Positions 24,492 to 33,388 of a stretch of DNA of 64,000 nt are shown here, piece after piece. The notes under the pieces were generated by a model. That model saw only the letters and a list, made by a program, of their open reading frames with translations, had not been told where the DNA came from and searched no databases. How positions within the stretch are numbered: position 1 is the stretch's first letter; every line of letters begins with the position of its first letter. The position numbers were made by a program, and so were the translations under genes. This stretch comes from Actinospica acidithermotolerans (GTDB lineage Bacteria > Actinomycetota > Actinomycetes > Streptomycetales > Catenulisporaceae): positions 21,105 through 85,104 of the forward strand of contig NZ_JAGSOH010000018.1 in the NCBI RefSeq assembly GCF_018139625.1. The letters run 5' to 3'.

Positions 24492-25451
24492 TCAGCCGCG
24501 GTCGGCGTTCGCCCTGCGGGCCTCGCGCACCTGCCGCGAGACGTCCCACGCGTCGGCGACCGGGCCGAGGTGGGCGAGCTTCTCTGGATTGTTCACGCTG
24601 CGCACGGACTGCACCCGGCCGTCCAGCACCTCCAGGACCATGGTGCTGACGACGGCGCCCGCGCGGTCCCGCAGGATCGCCCCGGGCTGGCCGTTGACCT
24701 CGTGCGGCTCCCAGGTCACGCCGACCTGGATCAGCACCGGGTAGTACGCGGCGAGCACCCGGGCCACCCGATCCGCGCCGACGACGGTCCGCGACAGGTT
24801 CGGCGCCTTGCCGCCGCCGTCCCCGACGAGCTGCACATCGGCGGCGAGCAGCTGCTGGAGCCCGCCCACGTCCCCGTCCCGCAGCGCGTCGAAGAACCGC
24901 GTGGCCAGCTCGCGCCGCTCCCGCCGGTCCGCCTCGAACCGCGGCCGCCCTGCCTGCATGTGCCGCCGCGCCCGCACGAGCAGTTGGCGGCAGGCCGGCT
25001 CCGCGCGCCCGACCGCCGCCGCGATCTCGTCGTACTCGAAGCCGAACACCTCCCGCAGCACGAACACCGCGCGCTCCAGCGGACTGAGCCGCTCCAGCAG
25101 CAGCAGCGCCGCCATCGACACCGAGTCGGCCAGCTCCGCCGCCCGCGCCGGATCCTCGTACGGATCGCTGAGCAGCGGCTCCGGAAACCACGGCCCGACG
25201 TACTGCTCCCGCCGCACGCGGGCGGAGCGCAGCACGTCGATCGAGATCCGCGTCACCGTGGCCGAGAGAAAGGCCTTGGCCGAGTCGGGCACCGTGGCGG
25301 TGGCGTCGTAGCGCAGCCAGGCCTCCTGCACCGCGTCCTCGGCCTCGCCGACGCTGCCCAGGATCCGATAGGCGATCGAGAACAGCAGGGACCGCAGCTG
25401 CTCGAACTCCTCGACCTTGCCCACGCCGGTTCCCTCCTCGACTTCGCCCAC
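24492..25451 (-). CDS. ECF41-type RNA polymerase sigma factor (SigJ-like) with SnoaL domain
   Basis: A 319-residue extracytoplasmic-function sigma factor. Sigma2 (RSLLFSIAYRILGSVGEAEDAVQEAWLR in outline) is followed by the linker WFPEP, sigma4 (LSPLERAVFVLREVFGFEYDEIAAAVG) and a C-terminal SnoaL/NTF2-like extension with the ECF41 hallmarks DGGGK and NPEK. In ECF41 proteins this fused extension replaces an anti-sigma factor. It lies 42 nt downstream of the carboxymuconolactone decarboxylase gene, in the classical ECF41 arrangement, and the exact ECF41 promoter precedes that gene, so the operon is probably auto-activated. Confidence 0.93.
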   Translation of the reverse strand: MGEVEEGTGVGKVEEFEQLRSLLFSIAYRILGSVGEAEDAVQEAWLRYDATATVPDSAKAFLSATVTRISIDVLRSARVRREQYVGPWFPEPLLSDPYEDPARAAELADSVSMAALLLLERLSPLERAVFVLREVFGFEYDEIAAAVGRAEPACRQLLVRARRHMQAGRPRFEADRRERRELATRFFDALRDGDVGGLQQLLAADVQLVGDGGGKAPNLSRTVVGADRVARVLAAYYPVLIQVGVTWEPHEVNGQPGAILRDRAGAVVSTMVLEVLDGRVQSVRSVNNPEKLAHLGPVADAWDVSRQVREARRANADRG

Positions 25452-25493
25452 GTCCGTCCCCTTCCCGCTCCGCAGCCCGACTCCCGCCTTCGC

Positions 25494-25979
25494 TCAGCGC
25501 GTCTTCCCGAGCTGCCCGGCCACGTACTCGCCGGTGGCCGGCCGCCGGGCGATGATGTTCACCCGGTTCACCATGTTCATGAAGCAGATCAGCATGAGGA
25601 GCGAGCCGAGCTGCTCCTCGTCGTAGTGCCGGGCGGCCCGCTCCCACACCTCGTCGCTCACCCCGCCCGCAGCGTCCGCGACCCGCGTCCCCTCCTCGGC
25701 CAGCTCGAACGCGGCCCGCTCGGCCTCGGTGAACACCGTCGCCTCCCGCCACGCCGGCACCAGGCTCAGCCGCACCGACGTCTCACCGGCCGCGACGGCC
25801 TCCTTCGTGTGCATGTCGATGCAGACCGCGCACCCGTTGATCTGGCTGATCCGCAGCTTCATGAGCTCCCGCGTCGCGAACGGCACCGTCGACTCCTCCA
25901 CGGCGTGCCCCGCGGCGATCAGGTGCTTGAACGCCTTGCCCGCCGTCGGCGTGGCGAAGATGTCCAGTCGTGCGTCCAT
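25494..25979 (-). CDS. Carboxymuconolactone decarboxylase / AhpD-like protein (ECF41 partner)
   Basis: A 161-residue AhpD-fold protein with the peroxidatic-type motif CAVCIDMH (CxxC plus His) near residue 51. Such proteins are the usual target-gene partner of ECF41 sigma factors and are presumed to handle peroxides or other reactive small molecules. ATG 25979 is preceded by GGAGGA. It is the first gene of the two-gene operon and lies immediately behind the ECF41 promoter. The substrate is unknown. Confidence 0.92.
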   Translation of the reverse strand: MDARLDIFATPTAGKAFKHLIAAGHAVEESTVPFATRELMKLRISQINGCAVCIDMHTKEAVAAGETSVRLSLVPAWREATVFTEAERAAFELAEEGTRVADAAGGVSDEVWERAARHYDEEQLGSLLMLICFMNMVNRVNIIARRPATGEYVAGQLGKTR

Positions 25980-26018
25980 GATGTCCTCCGTGCGCTCGTT
26001 CCCGGTTACAACCCCGTA

Positions 26019-26045
26019 GACGAGACAGCGCGGCCGGCTGTGACA
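26019..26045 (-). promoter_or_regulatory. ECF41 sigma-factor target promoter
   Basis: Read on the minus strand, TGTCACA (26045-26039) is followed by exactly 16 nt and CGTC (26022-26019). This is the published ECF41 consensus TGTCACA-N16-CGTC with no mismatch. It lies 40 nt upstream of the decarboxylase ATG. Confidence 0.92.
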
Positions 26046-26054
26046 CGGAGGAGG

Positions 26055-26255
26055 ATGACGGAGTTGGCCACCGAACCGGCCCCAGTCGGCGAGCCGTCCG
26101 CCGCCGCTATCACCCACATCCAACGTGCCCGCCGCCGAGCCACCCCCGCACTCGTCGAAATCCTCACCCGCTACCCCGCCGCGCCTGCAGGTGGAGGCCG
26201 AGTCGGCGAACTGATCCGCGAGCTGGACCACGCCCTACGCCTCAGCACCCCTTGA
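26055..26255 (+). CDS. Small hypothetical protein (66 aa)
   Basis: An open frame of 66 residues, Ala/Pro-rich at the start and helical-amphipathic after residue 18 (THIQRARRRATPALVEIL; GELIRELDHALRL). ATG 26055 is directly preceded by GGAGGAGG, which is unusually close. It starts 10 bp beyond the divergent ECF41 promoter. I cannot assign a family, and it may not be expressed. Confidence 0.35.
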   Translation: MTELATEPAPVGEPSAAAITHIQRARRRATPALVEILTRYPAAPAGGGRVGELIRELDHALRLSTP

Positions 26256-26427
26256 TGAGCCGCAGCAGACCCGGGCAGTGCAGACCAGCAGCTCTCGACA
26301 CCATCGTCCGGGCAGCAATCCGCACCCCATTCCGGCGACCGGAGCGGCGTACCCCTCGGCCAGGGCGCGCGGCCTCAAGCATGCATGACGGGGAATTTCG
26401 TCATGACTGGCGCCGATGTACCGGCCC

Positions 26428-27516
26428 TCAGTCCGGTTGGACGATCGTGTTGATCGGCATCGACGTGACCGGGGCGAACCGGACGGCGGAGCCGGGGCGC
26501 GGGGCGTGGATGATCATGCCGTTGCCGACGTACATGCCGACGTGCGTGCGGCCTGGGAAGTAGATCACCAGGTCGCCGGGCCGGATGGCGGAGAGCGGCA
26601 CGGTGCGCCCGGCGTCTGCCTGCTCCTGGGACGTGCGTGGGAGCATGACGCCGGCCTGGCTCCAGGAGTGCTGCATCAGGCCCGAGCAGTCGAACCCGTC
26701 GGGGCCGACCGCGCCCCAGACGTAGGGCTTGCCCAGCTCCGAGTAGGCGGCCTCGATCGCTTTCTGGGCGCGGGCTGAGTCGAAGTTCTGCTCCTGGCCC
26801 GCACCGGCGGCGGCGGACGTCACCGAGCTCAGCAGCGTGCCGAGCGACGGAGCCCGCCCTGCGAACGGGGTCCCGAGGCCGCCGCCGGCCGCACCCTGGT
26901 CGAGCGCGTAGCTGACGGCACGTCGGTCGGCGGCATCGAGCTCGGCCAGCTGCTGCCGGGCCTGGGCGAGCTCTGCCTGAATCATCGTGCGCGCGGACGC
27001 CAGCTGAGCCTGCGTCGCCTGGAGCTGCTGCATCTCCTGCGCCCCCAGCTCCGACAGGGCATCCAGCACACGCTGAGCCTCCGCGGCCTGGCGGATCTGC
27101 TGGTCGTCGAGCGCGGCGACCCGGCTGGTCATGCTCGCTCGCCGTAGATAGTCGTCGGGGTGCGTCGCGAACAGGAGCGAGACGGCGCTGCCGAACTCGG
27201 AGTTCCGGTACTGCTGGGCCGCCAGCCGGCCGAGCCCGCCGTCGAACATCTCCAGCATCTGCCGGGTCTGGGCACTCTGGCTGTTCGCGCTGTCGATCGC
27301 CGCCTGCAGTTGCCCGATCCGCTCGTCCGCCGCGTCGTACCGCTGGGTGGCCGCCTCGGCCTGCGCGTAGAGCGTGGAAATGCGCTGCTCCGCGGCCTGC
27401 CGCACATCCGTCGCCGGCTGCGCGTGCCCGACCCCCGCGCCCAGCCCCAGCACAGCACACGTCGCCGCCGTCACCGACGCGGCACGCTGTCCCTGCCCCG
27501 AAACATGTCGATGCAC
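26428..27516 (-). CDS. Secreted NlpC/P60 peptidoglycan endopeptidase (RipA-like)
   Basis: A 362-residue cell-wall hydrolase. A signal peptide (about 1-32, CAVLGLGAGVGHAQP) is followed by a long coiled coil (about 40-200) that in RipA/CwlO-type enzymes gates activity, a Gly/Ala linker, and a C-terminal NlpC/P60 domain with the catalytic Cys in FDCSGLMQHSW, His in THVGMYVG and the third residue in IIHAPRPG. It cleaves stem peptides during division or growth. GTG 27516 has TACGTT 7 nt upstream and TTGATC 18 nt before that, so a leaderless transcript is likely; the frame extends only to a TTG at 27525. Confidence 0.9.
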   Translation of the reverse strand: MHRHVSGQGQRAASVTAATCAVLGLGAGVGHAQPATDVRQAAEQRISTLYAQAEAATQRYDAADERIGQLQAAIDSANSQSAQTRQMLEMFDGGLGRLAAQQYRNSEFGSAVSLLFATHPDDYLRRASMTSRVAALDDQQIRQAAEAQRVLDALSELGAQEMQQLQATQAQLASARTMIQAELAQARQQLAELDAADRRAVSYALDQGAAGGGLGTPFAGRAPSLGTLLSSVTSAAAGAGQEQNFDSARAQKAIEAAYSELGKPYVWGAVGPDGFDCSGLMQHSWSQAGVMLPRTSQEQADAGRTVPLSAIRPGDLVIYFPGRTHVGMYVGNGMIIHAPRPGSAVRFAPVTSMPINTIVQPD

Positions 27517-27618
27517 GGAGCGCAACGTATCGGCCGAATCCGGCGTTGATCAAACATACGTCACCCGGGCGAGCGAATAGGCTGATAAGTGGCGGCGCTT
27601 ACGCGGCCCAGTCCGCAC

Positions 27619-29202
27619 CTAGCTTCTGCCCAGCCGTCTGACCAGCATCGACGACGGGACCGGGCGGGCGCCGGAGCGGCGGACGCCGTCGGCGACCTCC
27701 TTGTCGGAGGAGACGACGATGAGGGGGCGGCCCTGGGGCTCGGCCGCGACGAGCCTGCGGATCAGCTCGTCGGCGATCTCGCCGCCCCGGGAGAACAGCA
27801 CTCTGACGCCCTTGTGCTGCGGGACGGGGACCGGGCCGCCGAGCTCGGCGCCGTCGAAGACGCAGGTGACCTCGGCGCCGGTGCGGGCGGCGATGCCGCC
27901 CAGGCCCTTGAGCAGCCTTATCCGCTGCTCGTGCAGGGACAGCGTCGGGAAGCCGGTCTTGGTGACGTTGTATCCGTCGACGACGAGGTGCGCGCGCGGG
28001 AGGGCCAGCAGGGCGTCGAGGATCGCGGGGTCGTCGGCGGCGCGGGCCTGGCCGGCCACGTCGTGGGCGCCGAGCGTGTCGGCGCGGACGGCCTCCACGG
28101 TGTCCGCGGGGCGCGCGTCGGTGGGCGAGATGGCCAGCTCACGCTGCAGGCCCGCCGCGGCCTCGCTGATGGTCTCCAGGAGCAGCCGCATGCGCACCTC
28201 GTCGGCGCCGCGGCTGGCGCGGGTGGCGCTGCGGGCGGACTCGAGGGCCGCCTCGGACTCGGCCAGCCGGGCACGGACCCGGCGCAGCTCGGCCTCGGCC
28301 GCGGAGACCTGCATCGACGCGGCGTTCTGCACGGCGCTGCTCTCCGAGACGGCCTCGCGGGCGTGCGCCTGGGCACGACGCATGTCCGCCTCCAGCTGCC
28401 GGATGCGCCGCCGCAGGGAGTCGCCCTCCCGGCGCTCGGCGGCCAGCTCGGCCTTCAGCCGCTCGGTCTCGGCCTTGGTCTGCTCGCGGATCGCGTCGAT
28501 CTCCGCCTTGAGCCGGGCGACTTCGTCACCCAGATGCTCGTCCGCGAGGGCGCGCTCCGACTCGCGGGCGGCGAGCTCGGCCTGGCCGAGCAGGTCCACC
28601 CAGCCCTCTGGACGCAGCAGGTAGACGATCGCGGCCACGTCGCGGGGGTCGGCGGCGGGCGGGATGGCGCCGGCGAACAGGGCCTCGGCGACCTCGGGAT
28701 ACGTGTCGCGCACCCGCTCGGCCACCCGGCCGCGGAAGACGGCGTCCGCCTCCAGCGCGGCGGCCAGCGGAGTGGCGGCCAGCCGGGCGCGCTTGGCCGG
28801 GGTGAATTTGGCGAAGGGGCGCAGCGAGACGGGCAGCGTGGCCGTCGGCAGACCGCCCGCGACCTGGGCCGCGAAGTCGAGCACCCGCGCCCGGACGGGC
28901 TCGGACAGGGCCGCGGCGCCGGGTGCGCGATCGGGAGCGGGCGCGGGAGCGGACGGAGTGCCGCCGTCATCAGGGACGGCCTCGCCCGGGCCGAGGTCGG
29001 AGCCGTCCGCAGCCGTGCTCACGCCGCTCTCGGCCGCGACGTCGCCCACGCCGCCGACGCCGCCATCGTGCTCAGCACCGCTCACGCCGCTCTCGGCCGC
29101 GACGTCGCCTGCGCCGCCGGCGCCGCCATCGTGCTCGGCGCCGCCCGGGCTGCGGTCGGGCGCGGCGGCGGGCGCGTCGACGCCGGGCTCCTCGCCGCTC
29201 AT
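27619..29202 (-). CDS. NYN-domain (PIN-like) RNase, coiled-coil protein
   Basis: A 527-residue protein. The N-terminal ~95 residues are Gly/Ala/Asp-rich and contain a perfectly phased 21-residue duplication (GAEHDGG.. unit). A helical domain follows, then a coiled coil (about 205-345) and a C-terminal NYN/YacP-type nuclease domain (about 385-520) with the conserved Asp residues in LVVDGYNVTKTG, VTCVFDGAE and VVSSDKEVADGV. It is cytoplasmic and probably processes RNA. GGAGAGG precedes ATG 29202. Homologues occur at this position beside the AsnC-type gene and qcr operon in related genomes. Confidence 0.87.
   Translation of the reverse strand: MSGEEPGVDAPAAAPDRSPGGAEHDGGAGGAGDVAAESGVSGAEHDGGVGGVGDVAAESGVSTAADGSDLGPGEAVPDDGGTPSAPAPAPDRAPGAAALSEPVRARVLDFAAQVAGGLPTATLPVSLRPFAKFTPAKRARLAATPLAAALEADAVFRGRVAERVRDTYPEVAEALFAGAIPPAADPRDVAAIVYLLRPEGWVDLLGQAELAARESERALADEHLGDEVARLKAEIDAIREQTKAETERLKAELAAERREGDSLRRRIRQLEADMRRAQAHAREAVSESSAVQNAASMQVSAAEAELRRVRARLAESEAALESARSATRASRGADEVRMRLLLETISEAAAGLQRELAISPTDARPADTVEAVRADTLGAHDVAGQARAADDPAILDALLALPRAHLVVDGYNVTKTGFPTLSLHEQRIRLLKGLGGIAARTGAEVTCVFDGAELGGPVPVPQHKGVRVLFSRGGEIADELIRRLVAAEPQGRPLIVVSSDKEVADGVRRSGARPVPSSMLVRRLGRS
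29018..29143. repeat. 63-bp in-frame tandem duplication in the NYN gene
   Basis: Two adjacent 63-bp copies (29018-29080 and 29081-29143), both starting CTCACGCCGCTCTCGGCCGC and differing at a few bases. They encode the two 21-residue repeats in the disordered N-terminus. Confidence 0.9.
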
Positions 29203-29333
29203 CTCTGGCCTCTCCGTCGCTTCCGTGCTGCGCTGACTGATGGTTTATCGGGTATTTCCCAGCGTAGACGCTTTCACGCGCCATCCGAGAGCCCCCGCGC
29301 GCCCCCGGGGCGTCGCGGTCTAAGCTGAACGGC

Positions 29334-29612
29334 ATGGTGACCGCGATAGTGATGATCAAGGCCGAGACCGGGCTCATCCCGGAGACCGCCGCCGCCCTGG
29401 CCGCGCTGGACGGGATCAGCGAGGTCTACTCGGTGACCGGCGAATGGGACCTGATCGCCATCGCCCGGGTGCAGGCGCACGAGGATCTGGCCGACCTGAT
29501 CCCGGGCCGCCTGAACAAGGTGCACGGTGTGCTGCGCACCGAGACGCACACGGCCTTCCGCGCGTACAGCGACGTGGACCTGGACGCCGCCTTCGCGCTC
29601 GGGCTCGAGTAG
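29334..29612 (+). CDS. Stand-alone Lrp/AsnC ligand-binding (RAM) domain protein
   Basis: A 92-residue protein consisting only of the alpha/beta RAM effector domain of Lrp/AsnC regulators (VMIKAETGLIPETAAALAAL, VYSVTGEWDLIAIARV, VLRTETHTAF), without a helix-turn-helix. Such proteins oligomerise and bind small metabolites; they may modulate full-length Lrp proteins. ATG 29334 has TAAGCT 7 nt upstream (29321-29326), suggesting a leaderless mRNA. It is convergent with qcrB and separated by a strong terminator. Confidence 0.87.
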   Translation: MVTAIVMIKAETGLIPETAAALAALDGISEVYSVTGEWDLIAIARVQAHEDLADLIPGRLNKVHGVLRTETHTAFRAYSDVDLDAAFALGLE

Positions 29613-29648
29613 CGCAGCAGCCGCGATCATGCCGCCCGCATAAACACG

Positions 29649-29681
29649 TTCCCCTCCGTACCTGCACGGTACGGAGGGGAA
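29649..29681. terminator. Bidirectional terminator
   Basis: TTCCCCTCCGTACC (29649-29662) pairs perfectly with GGTACGGAGGGGAA (29668-29681) around a 5-nt loop, between the converging AsnC-like gene and qcrB. Confidence 0.88.
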
Positions 29682-29717
29682 GTGCTTTGTGGCTACAGCT
29701 TTTTCGCGGGCGCTCGG

Positions 29718-29849
29718 CGGTCGCTCAGTGGTGACCGCGGGAGGAGTACAGCATCGCGTGGCGGTACTCCTCCGCGGTCGGTCCACGGTCGCTCAGTGGT
29801 GACCGCTGGAAATCGCCTGGCGGTACTCCTCCTCGGTCGGCTTCTCCAC
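29718..29849. repeat. Duplicated 3' end of qcrB (68-bp offset)
   Basis: CGGTCGCTCAGTGGTGACCG occurs at 29718 and 29786, each followed by a related stretch ending in GGCGGTACTCCTCC. The right copy is the true end of qcrB (EEYRQAISSGHH-stop); the left copy encodes EEYRHAM..SSRGHH-stop on the same strand. The left copy carries about 9 extra bases inside. Confidence 0.85.
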
Positions 29850-31418
29850 CCGCTCGCCGAAGTACCACCGCGTGGCGCGGGCGCGCAGCTTGGCGAGGCG
29901 CAGCTTCGGCGCGGGAACGCCGTTGCTGTCGGTGACCTCGGTGAGCGTCAGCGGACGGTGCACGTCGTGCGCGGTCAGCTTGTGCAGGTCGCCCTGCGGC
30001 AGCGGGGTGTGGATCTCGGAGAACTGGCCCTCCGGCGACCGGGTGATGATGCCGGACTCGCGTCCGTGCAGCACCTTGTCGCGGTCCCTGCGCTGCAGGC
30101 CGAAGCAGATCCGGCGGGTGAGCCAGAAGCCGAACACCGGGCCGACGAAGATCAGCACCCGGTCGACCCAGGTGATGGTCTCCACCGACAGGTTGAAGTG
30201 CGTGGCCACCAGGTCGTTGCCGCCGTTGATCCAGCCGATGCCGTAGAACACGATGCCGGCCACGCCGATCGCGGTGCGGGTCGGCATGTTGCGCGGGCGG
30301 TCCAGGATGTGGTGCTCGCGCTTGTCGCCGGTGACCCACGCCTCGAAGAACGGGTAGATCGCCAGCCCGGTGAACAGGATGCCGGGCACGACCACGGCCG
30401 GGATCAGGATGTTCAGCGAGAGCGTGTGGCCCCAGGCGTTGATCTCCCAGTTGGGCATCATGCGCAGCGCGCCCTCGAAGAACCCGATGTAGAAGTCCGG
30501 CTGCGAGCCCGCGGTGATCTGCGTCGGCACGTAGGGTCCGTAGTCCCAGATCGGGTTGATCGACACCAGGCCGCCGAGCAGCGCGATGAAGCCGAACACC
30601 ACGAAGAAGAAGCCGCCAGCCTTCGCCATGTACACCGGCATCAGCGGCAGGCCGACCACGTTCTCGTTGGTCCGGCCGGGACCGGCCCACTGCGTGTGCT
30701 TCTGGTAGAAGACCAGGATCAGGTGCGCCGTGATCAGCGCCAGGATGATGCCCGGCACCAGCAGGATGTGCACCGTGAACAGCCGCGGGATCAGCACGTG
30801 CCCCGGGAACAGCCCGCCGAAGAAGAAGTACGACAGGTACGTTCCGACGATCGGGATCGACAGGATGATGCCCTGCATGATCCGCAGACCGGTGCCGGAG
30901 AGCAGGTCGTCCGGCAGCGAGTAGCCCGCGAAGCCCTCGAGCAGCGCCAGCACGAACAGCGTGAAGCCGATCAGCCAGTTGAGCTCGCGCGGCTTGCGGA
31001 ACGCGCCGGTGAAGAAGATCCGGAGCATGTGCACCATGATCCCCATCACGAAGACCAGGGCGGCCCAGTGGTGGATCTGGCGCATCAGCAGGCCGCCGCG
31101 CACGTCGAACGAGATGTTCAGCGTGCTCGCGTAGGCCTCGGACATCTTGATGCCGTCCAGCGGCGTGTACGAGCCGTTGTACGTCACCTCGCCCATGGAC
31201 GGGGTGAAGAACAGCGTCAGGAAGATGCCGGACAGCAGCAGGATGATGAAGCTGTAGAGGCAGACCTCGCCCAGCATGAAGGACCAGTGGTCCGGGAAGA
31301 TCTTGCGCAGGTTCTTCTTGGCCGCGCCGGCGATGCCGAGGCGCTGGTCCAGGTAGTCGGAGGCCTTCCCACCGAGCGTGGTCGGGACGATCTCCTCGTT
31401 GCTCGTCGAAGTGCTCAT
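29793..31418 (-). CDS. qcrB: Cytochrome bc1 complex cytochrome b subunit
   Basis: A 541-residue actinobacterial cytochrome b that carries the quinol oxidation and reduction sites and two b haems. Haem-ligand histidines are in MRQIHHWAALVFVMGIMVHMLRIF and FTVHILLVPGIILALITAHLILV, and the Qo-site equivalent of PEWY appears as SQPDFYIGFFEGALRMMPNWE. The C-terminal cytoplasmic extension (about 430-541) is typical of actinobacteria. ATG 31418 overlaps the qcrA stop by 4 nt. Last gene of ctaE-qcrCAB. Its final codons are duplicated downstream. Confidence 0.95.
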   Translation of the reverse strand: MSTSTSNEEIVPTTLGGKASDYLDQRLGIAGAAKKNLRKIFPDHWSFMLGEVCLYSFIILLLSGIFLTLFFTPSMGEVTYNGSYTPLDGIKMSEAYASTLNISFDVRGGLLMRQIHHWAALVFVMGIMVHMLRIFFTGAFRKPRELNWLIGFTLFVLALLEGFAGYSLPDDLLSGTGLRIMQGIILSIPIVGTYLSYFFFGGLFPGHVLIPRLFTVHILLVPGIILALITAHLILVFYQKHTQWAGPGRTNENVVGLPLMPVYMAKAGGFFFVVFGFIALLGGLVSINPIWDYGPYVPTQITAGSQPDFYIGFFEGALRMMPNWEINAWGHTLSLNILIPAVVVPGILFTGLAIYPFFEAWVTGDKREHHILDRPRNMPTRTAIGVAGIVFYGIGWINGGNDLVATHFNLSVETITWVDRVLIFVGPVFGFWLTRRICFGLQRRDRDKVLHGRESGIITRSPEGQFSEIHTPLPQGDLHKLTAHDVHRPLTLTEVTDSNGVPAPKLRLAKLRARATRWYFGERVEKPTEEEYRQAISSGHH

Positions 31419-32497
31419 CCGCGTTCCCAGAAGCTCGGACCGACGGGCTGGTCGAAGCCGGCCTTGGCGACGAGGTAGCCGTCGGCGTTGACAGTGATCG
31501 GAAGCTGCGGCAGCGAGCGCGCCGCCGGGCCGAAGACGACCCTGCCGTTGTCCGAGAGGTCGAACGTCGACTGGTGGCAGGGGCAGAGCATGTGGTGCGT
31601 CTGCTGCTCGTAGAGCTGCACCGGGCAGCCGACGTGCGTGCAGATCTTGGAGAAGGCCACGATGCCCTCGTAGCCCCAGTCGATCTCCTGCTGCGACTTG
31701 ATGTCGGCCGGATTCATCCGGACCAGCAGGATCGCCGACATCGTCATCATGTTGACCGCGTTGTCCCCGGCGGTGAGCACCGCGGCGGGGCTGGCGCTGA
31801 CCAGCGTGCCGACCTGGAGGTCCTCGGGCTTGATGCCGCTGCCCTGGGTGCCGTCCAGCGAGATCGAGTTGTCGTTGATGATCAGCTCGCCCGCGGTCCA
31901 CGCCGTCTGCCGCTGCGTCGTGCCGGGCAGCGGGCCGAGGTCGCGCAGGATCCACAGCGCCGGCAGCGGGAGCACCGCCATGGCGCCGATCAGCGTGCGG
32001 CGGATCAGCGGGCGCTGCTTCCAGGCGGAGTCCTCGAGGCCCTGCTGGAACTCGGCGGCCGCGACCGCCTTGTCCTCCGGGGTGGACTCGAGCAGGTGCC
32101 GCTCCTGCGGCAGCTCGACGTCCGTCATCAGGGTGCGGGCCCAGTAGATCGCGCCCGCGCCCATCGAGAACAGCGCCACGCCCAGGGTCAGGCCGAGCGC
32201 GAAGTTCGAGGCCGAGATCGCGCCGATCGGGAAGAAGTCCACGATCGTCGCGGTGTTGTTCGGGACCTCGGTGTAGCAGACCATGAACGCGATCGTCGCG
32301 AGCGCGGACAGGATGAACAGCCCGGCGACGATCCGCTCGGACTTCCTGGCCACCTTCTCGTCGATGTCGGTCAGCCGCGGCTGGTGCTCCGGCAGGCCGG
32401 GGTCGGCGAAGGGGTTCTCCGCGACCACGCCGTGGCCGTGCTCCTGCTCGACGGCGACCGAGCCGTGTCCCTCGTCGTGTGTCATGTCACCGCTCAT
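31415..32497 (-). CDS. qcrA: Rieske iron-sulfur subunit of cytochrome bc1
   Basis: A 360-residue Rieske protein with the actinobacterial three-helix N-terminal region (helices at about 57-75, 93-117 and 166-184). The [2Fe-2S] ligands are in CTHVGC (Cys, His) and CPCHQS (Cys, His) in the C-terminal domain. The N-terminal 50 residues are His/Glu-rich and cytoplasmic. It transfers electrons from quinol to the dihaem cytochrome c QcrC. GGAGT precedes ATG 32497, and coupling to qcrB is by ATGA overlap. Confidence 0.95.
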   Translation of the reverse strand: MSGDMTHDEGHGSVAVEQEHGHGVVAENPFADPGLPEHQPRLTDIDEKVARKSERIVAGLFILSALATIAFMVCYTEVPNNTATIVDFFPIGAISASNFALGLTLGVALFSMGAGAIYWARTLMTDVELPQERHLLESTPEDKAVAAAEFQQGLEDSAWKQRPLIRRTLIGAMAVLPLPALWILRDLGPLPGTTQRQTAWTAGELIINDNSISLDGTQGSGIKPEDLQVGTLVSASPAAVLTAGDNAVNMMTMSAILLVRMNPADIKSQQEIDWGYEGIVAFSKICTHVGCPVQLYEQQTHHMLCPCHQSTFDLSDNGRVVFGPAARSLPQLPITVNADGYLVAKAGFDQPVGPSFWERG

Positions 32498-32499
32498 GG

Positions 32500-33354
32500 T
32501 TACTCCTTGCCTCCCTTCGCCCCGGTCGCGGCCTTGGCCTTGGCGACCCGCTCGGCGGAGGCCTTCGTAGTGTGGGCCGCGATCCAGACCGCGAACAGCA
32601 GCAGCGCGATCAGACCGAACGTCCAGATGAACAGACCCTCGGACGTCGGGCCGAGTCGGCCGAGGCCGGCGCCGCCGTAGTTGGGCTCGTCACGCATGGT
32701 GACGATGTACGAGATGATGGCCTGCTTCTCCATCGGGGAGATGACCGTGTCCGGGAAGTTCGGCATGTTCTGCGGGCCGGTCAGCATGGCCTCGTAGATG
32801 GCCTTCGGGTTGGTCTGCGTCAGCGACGGCGCGTACTTGCCGTCCGTCAGCGCGCCGCCCTCGCCCGCGAAGTTGTGGCACTGGGAGCAGGTGGTGCGGA
32901 ACAGCACGCCGCCGAGCTGCACCAGGTTGTCGTCCACCTGGTACTTGCTGGAGTCGGGAACAGCCGGGCCGCCACCGAGCGAGTCGATGTACGCGGCCAT
33001 CTCGTCGATCTGCTCCTGGGTGTAGAGCACGGCCTTCTTCTGGATCTGCGCGCCCGGCTGCTGGGCGGGCATGCGACCCGTGGAGACCTGGAAGTCGACC
33101 GCCGCCGCGCCGCTGCCGACCAGGCTGGGCCCGTAGCTCGAGCCCTCGGCGTTCTGACCGTGGCAGCTGGAGCAGGACGTCTCGTACAGCGCCTTGCCGT
33201 TGGCGATGGCCTGGGCGTTGCTGGTGCCGCTGTCGGCCGAGGCCGAATTCGGCGACAGGAACGCGGCGAAGAGGGTGCCCGCGAAAGCCAGTGCGAGCGC
33301 CAGGACGACGAACGCTGCCAGCGGGTGGCGTCGCCGTGTAGAGAGCGATTTCAC
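32500..33354 (-). CDS. qcrC: Dihaem cytochrome c subunit of bc1 complex
   Basis: A 284-residue membrane-anchored cytochrome. An N-terminal signal-anchor (about 11-33) is followed by two haem-binding motifs, CSSCH and CSQCH, with methionine ligands in GRMPAQQPG and NMPNFPD, and a C-terminal helix (about 243-262). It replaces soluble cytochrome c and passes electrons directly to CtaC in the bc1-aa3 supercomplex. GTG 33354 has AGGGA upstream. It lies 34 nt after ctaE and 2 nt before qcrA. Confidence 0.95.
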   Translation of the reverse strand: MKSLSTRRRHPLAAFVVLALALAFAGTLFAAFLSPNSASADSGTSNAQAIANGKALYETSCSSCHGQNAEGSSYGPSLVGSGAAAVDFQVSTGRMPAQQPGAQIQKKAVLYTQEQIDEMAAYIDSLGGGPAVPDSSKYQVDDNLVQLGGVLFRTTCSQCHNFAGEGGALTDGKYAPSLTQTNPKAIYEAMLTGPQNMPNFPDTVISPMEKQAIISYIVTMRDEPNYGGAGLGRLGPTSEGLFIWTFGLIALLLFAVWIAAHTTKASAERVAKAKAATGAKGGKE

Positions 33355-33388
33355 GACTAGTGTCCCTAATGGAGCTTCTCGTCCGGAG

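Noticed and set aside
27517..27618. c-di-AMP (ydaO) riboswitch before the NlpC/P60 gene
   Set aside because: Such riboswitches often precede these hydrolases in actinobacteria, but here a promoter places transcription start at the GTG itself.
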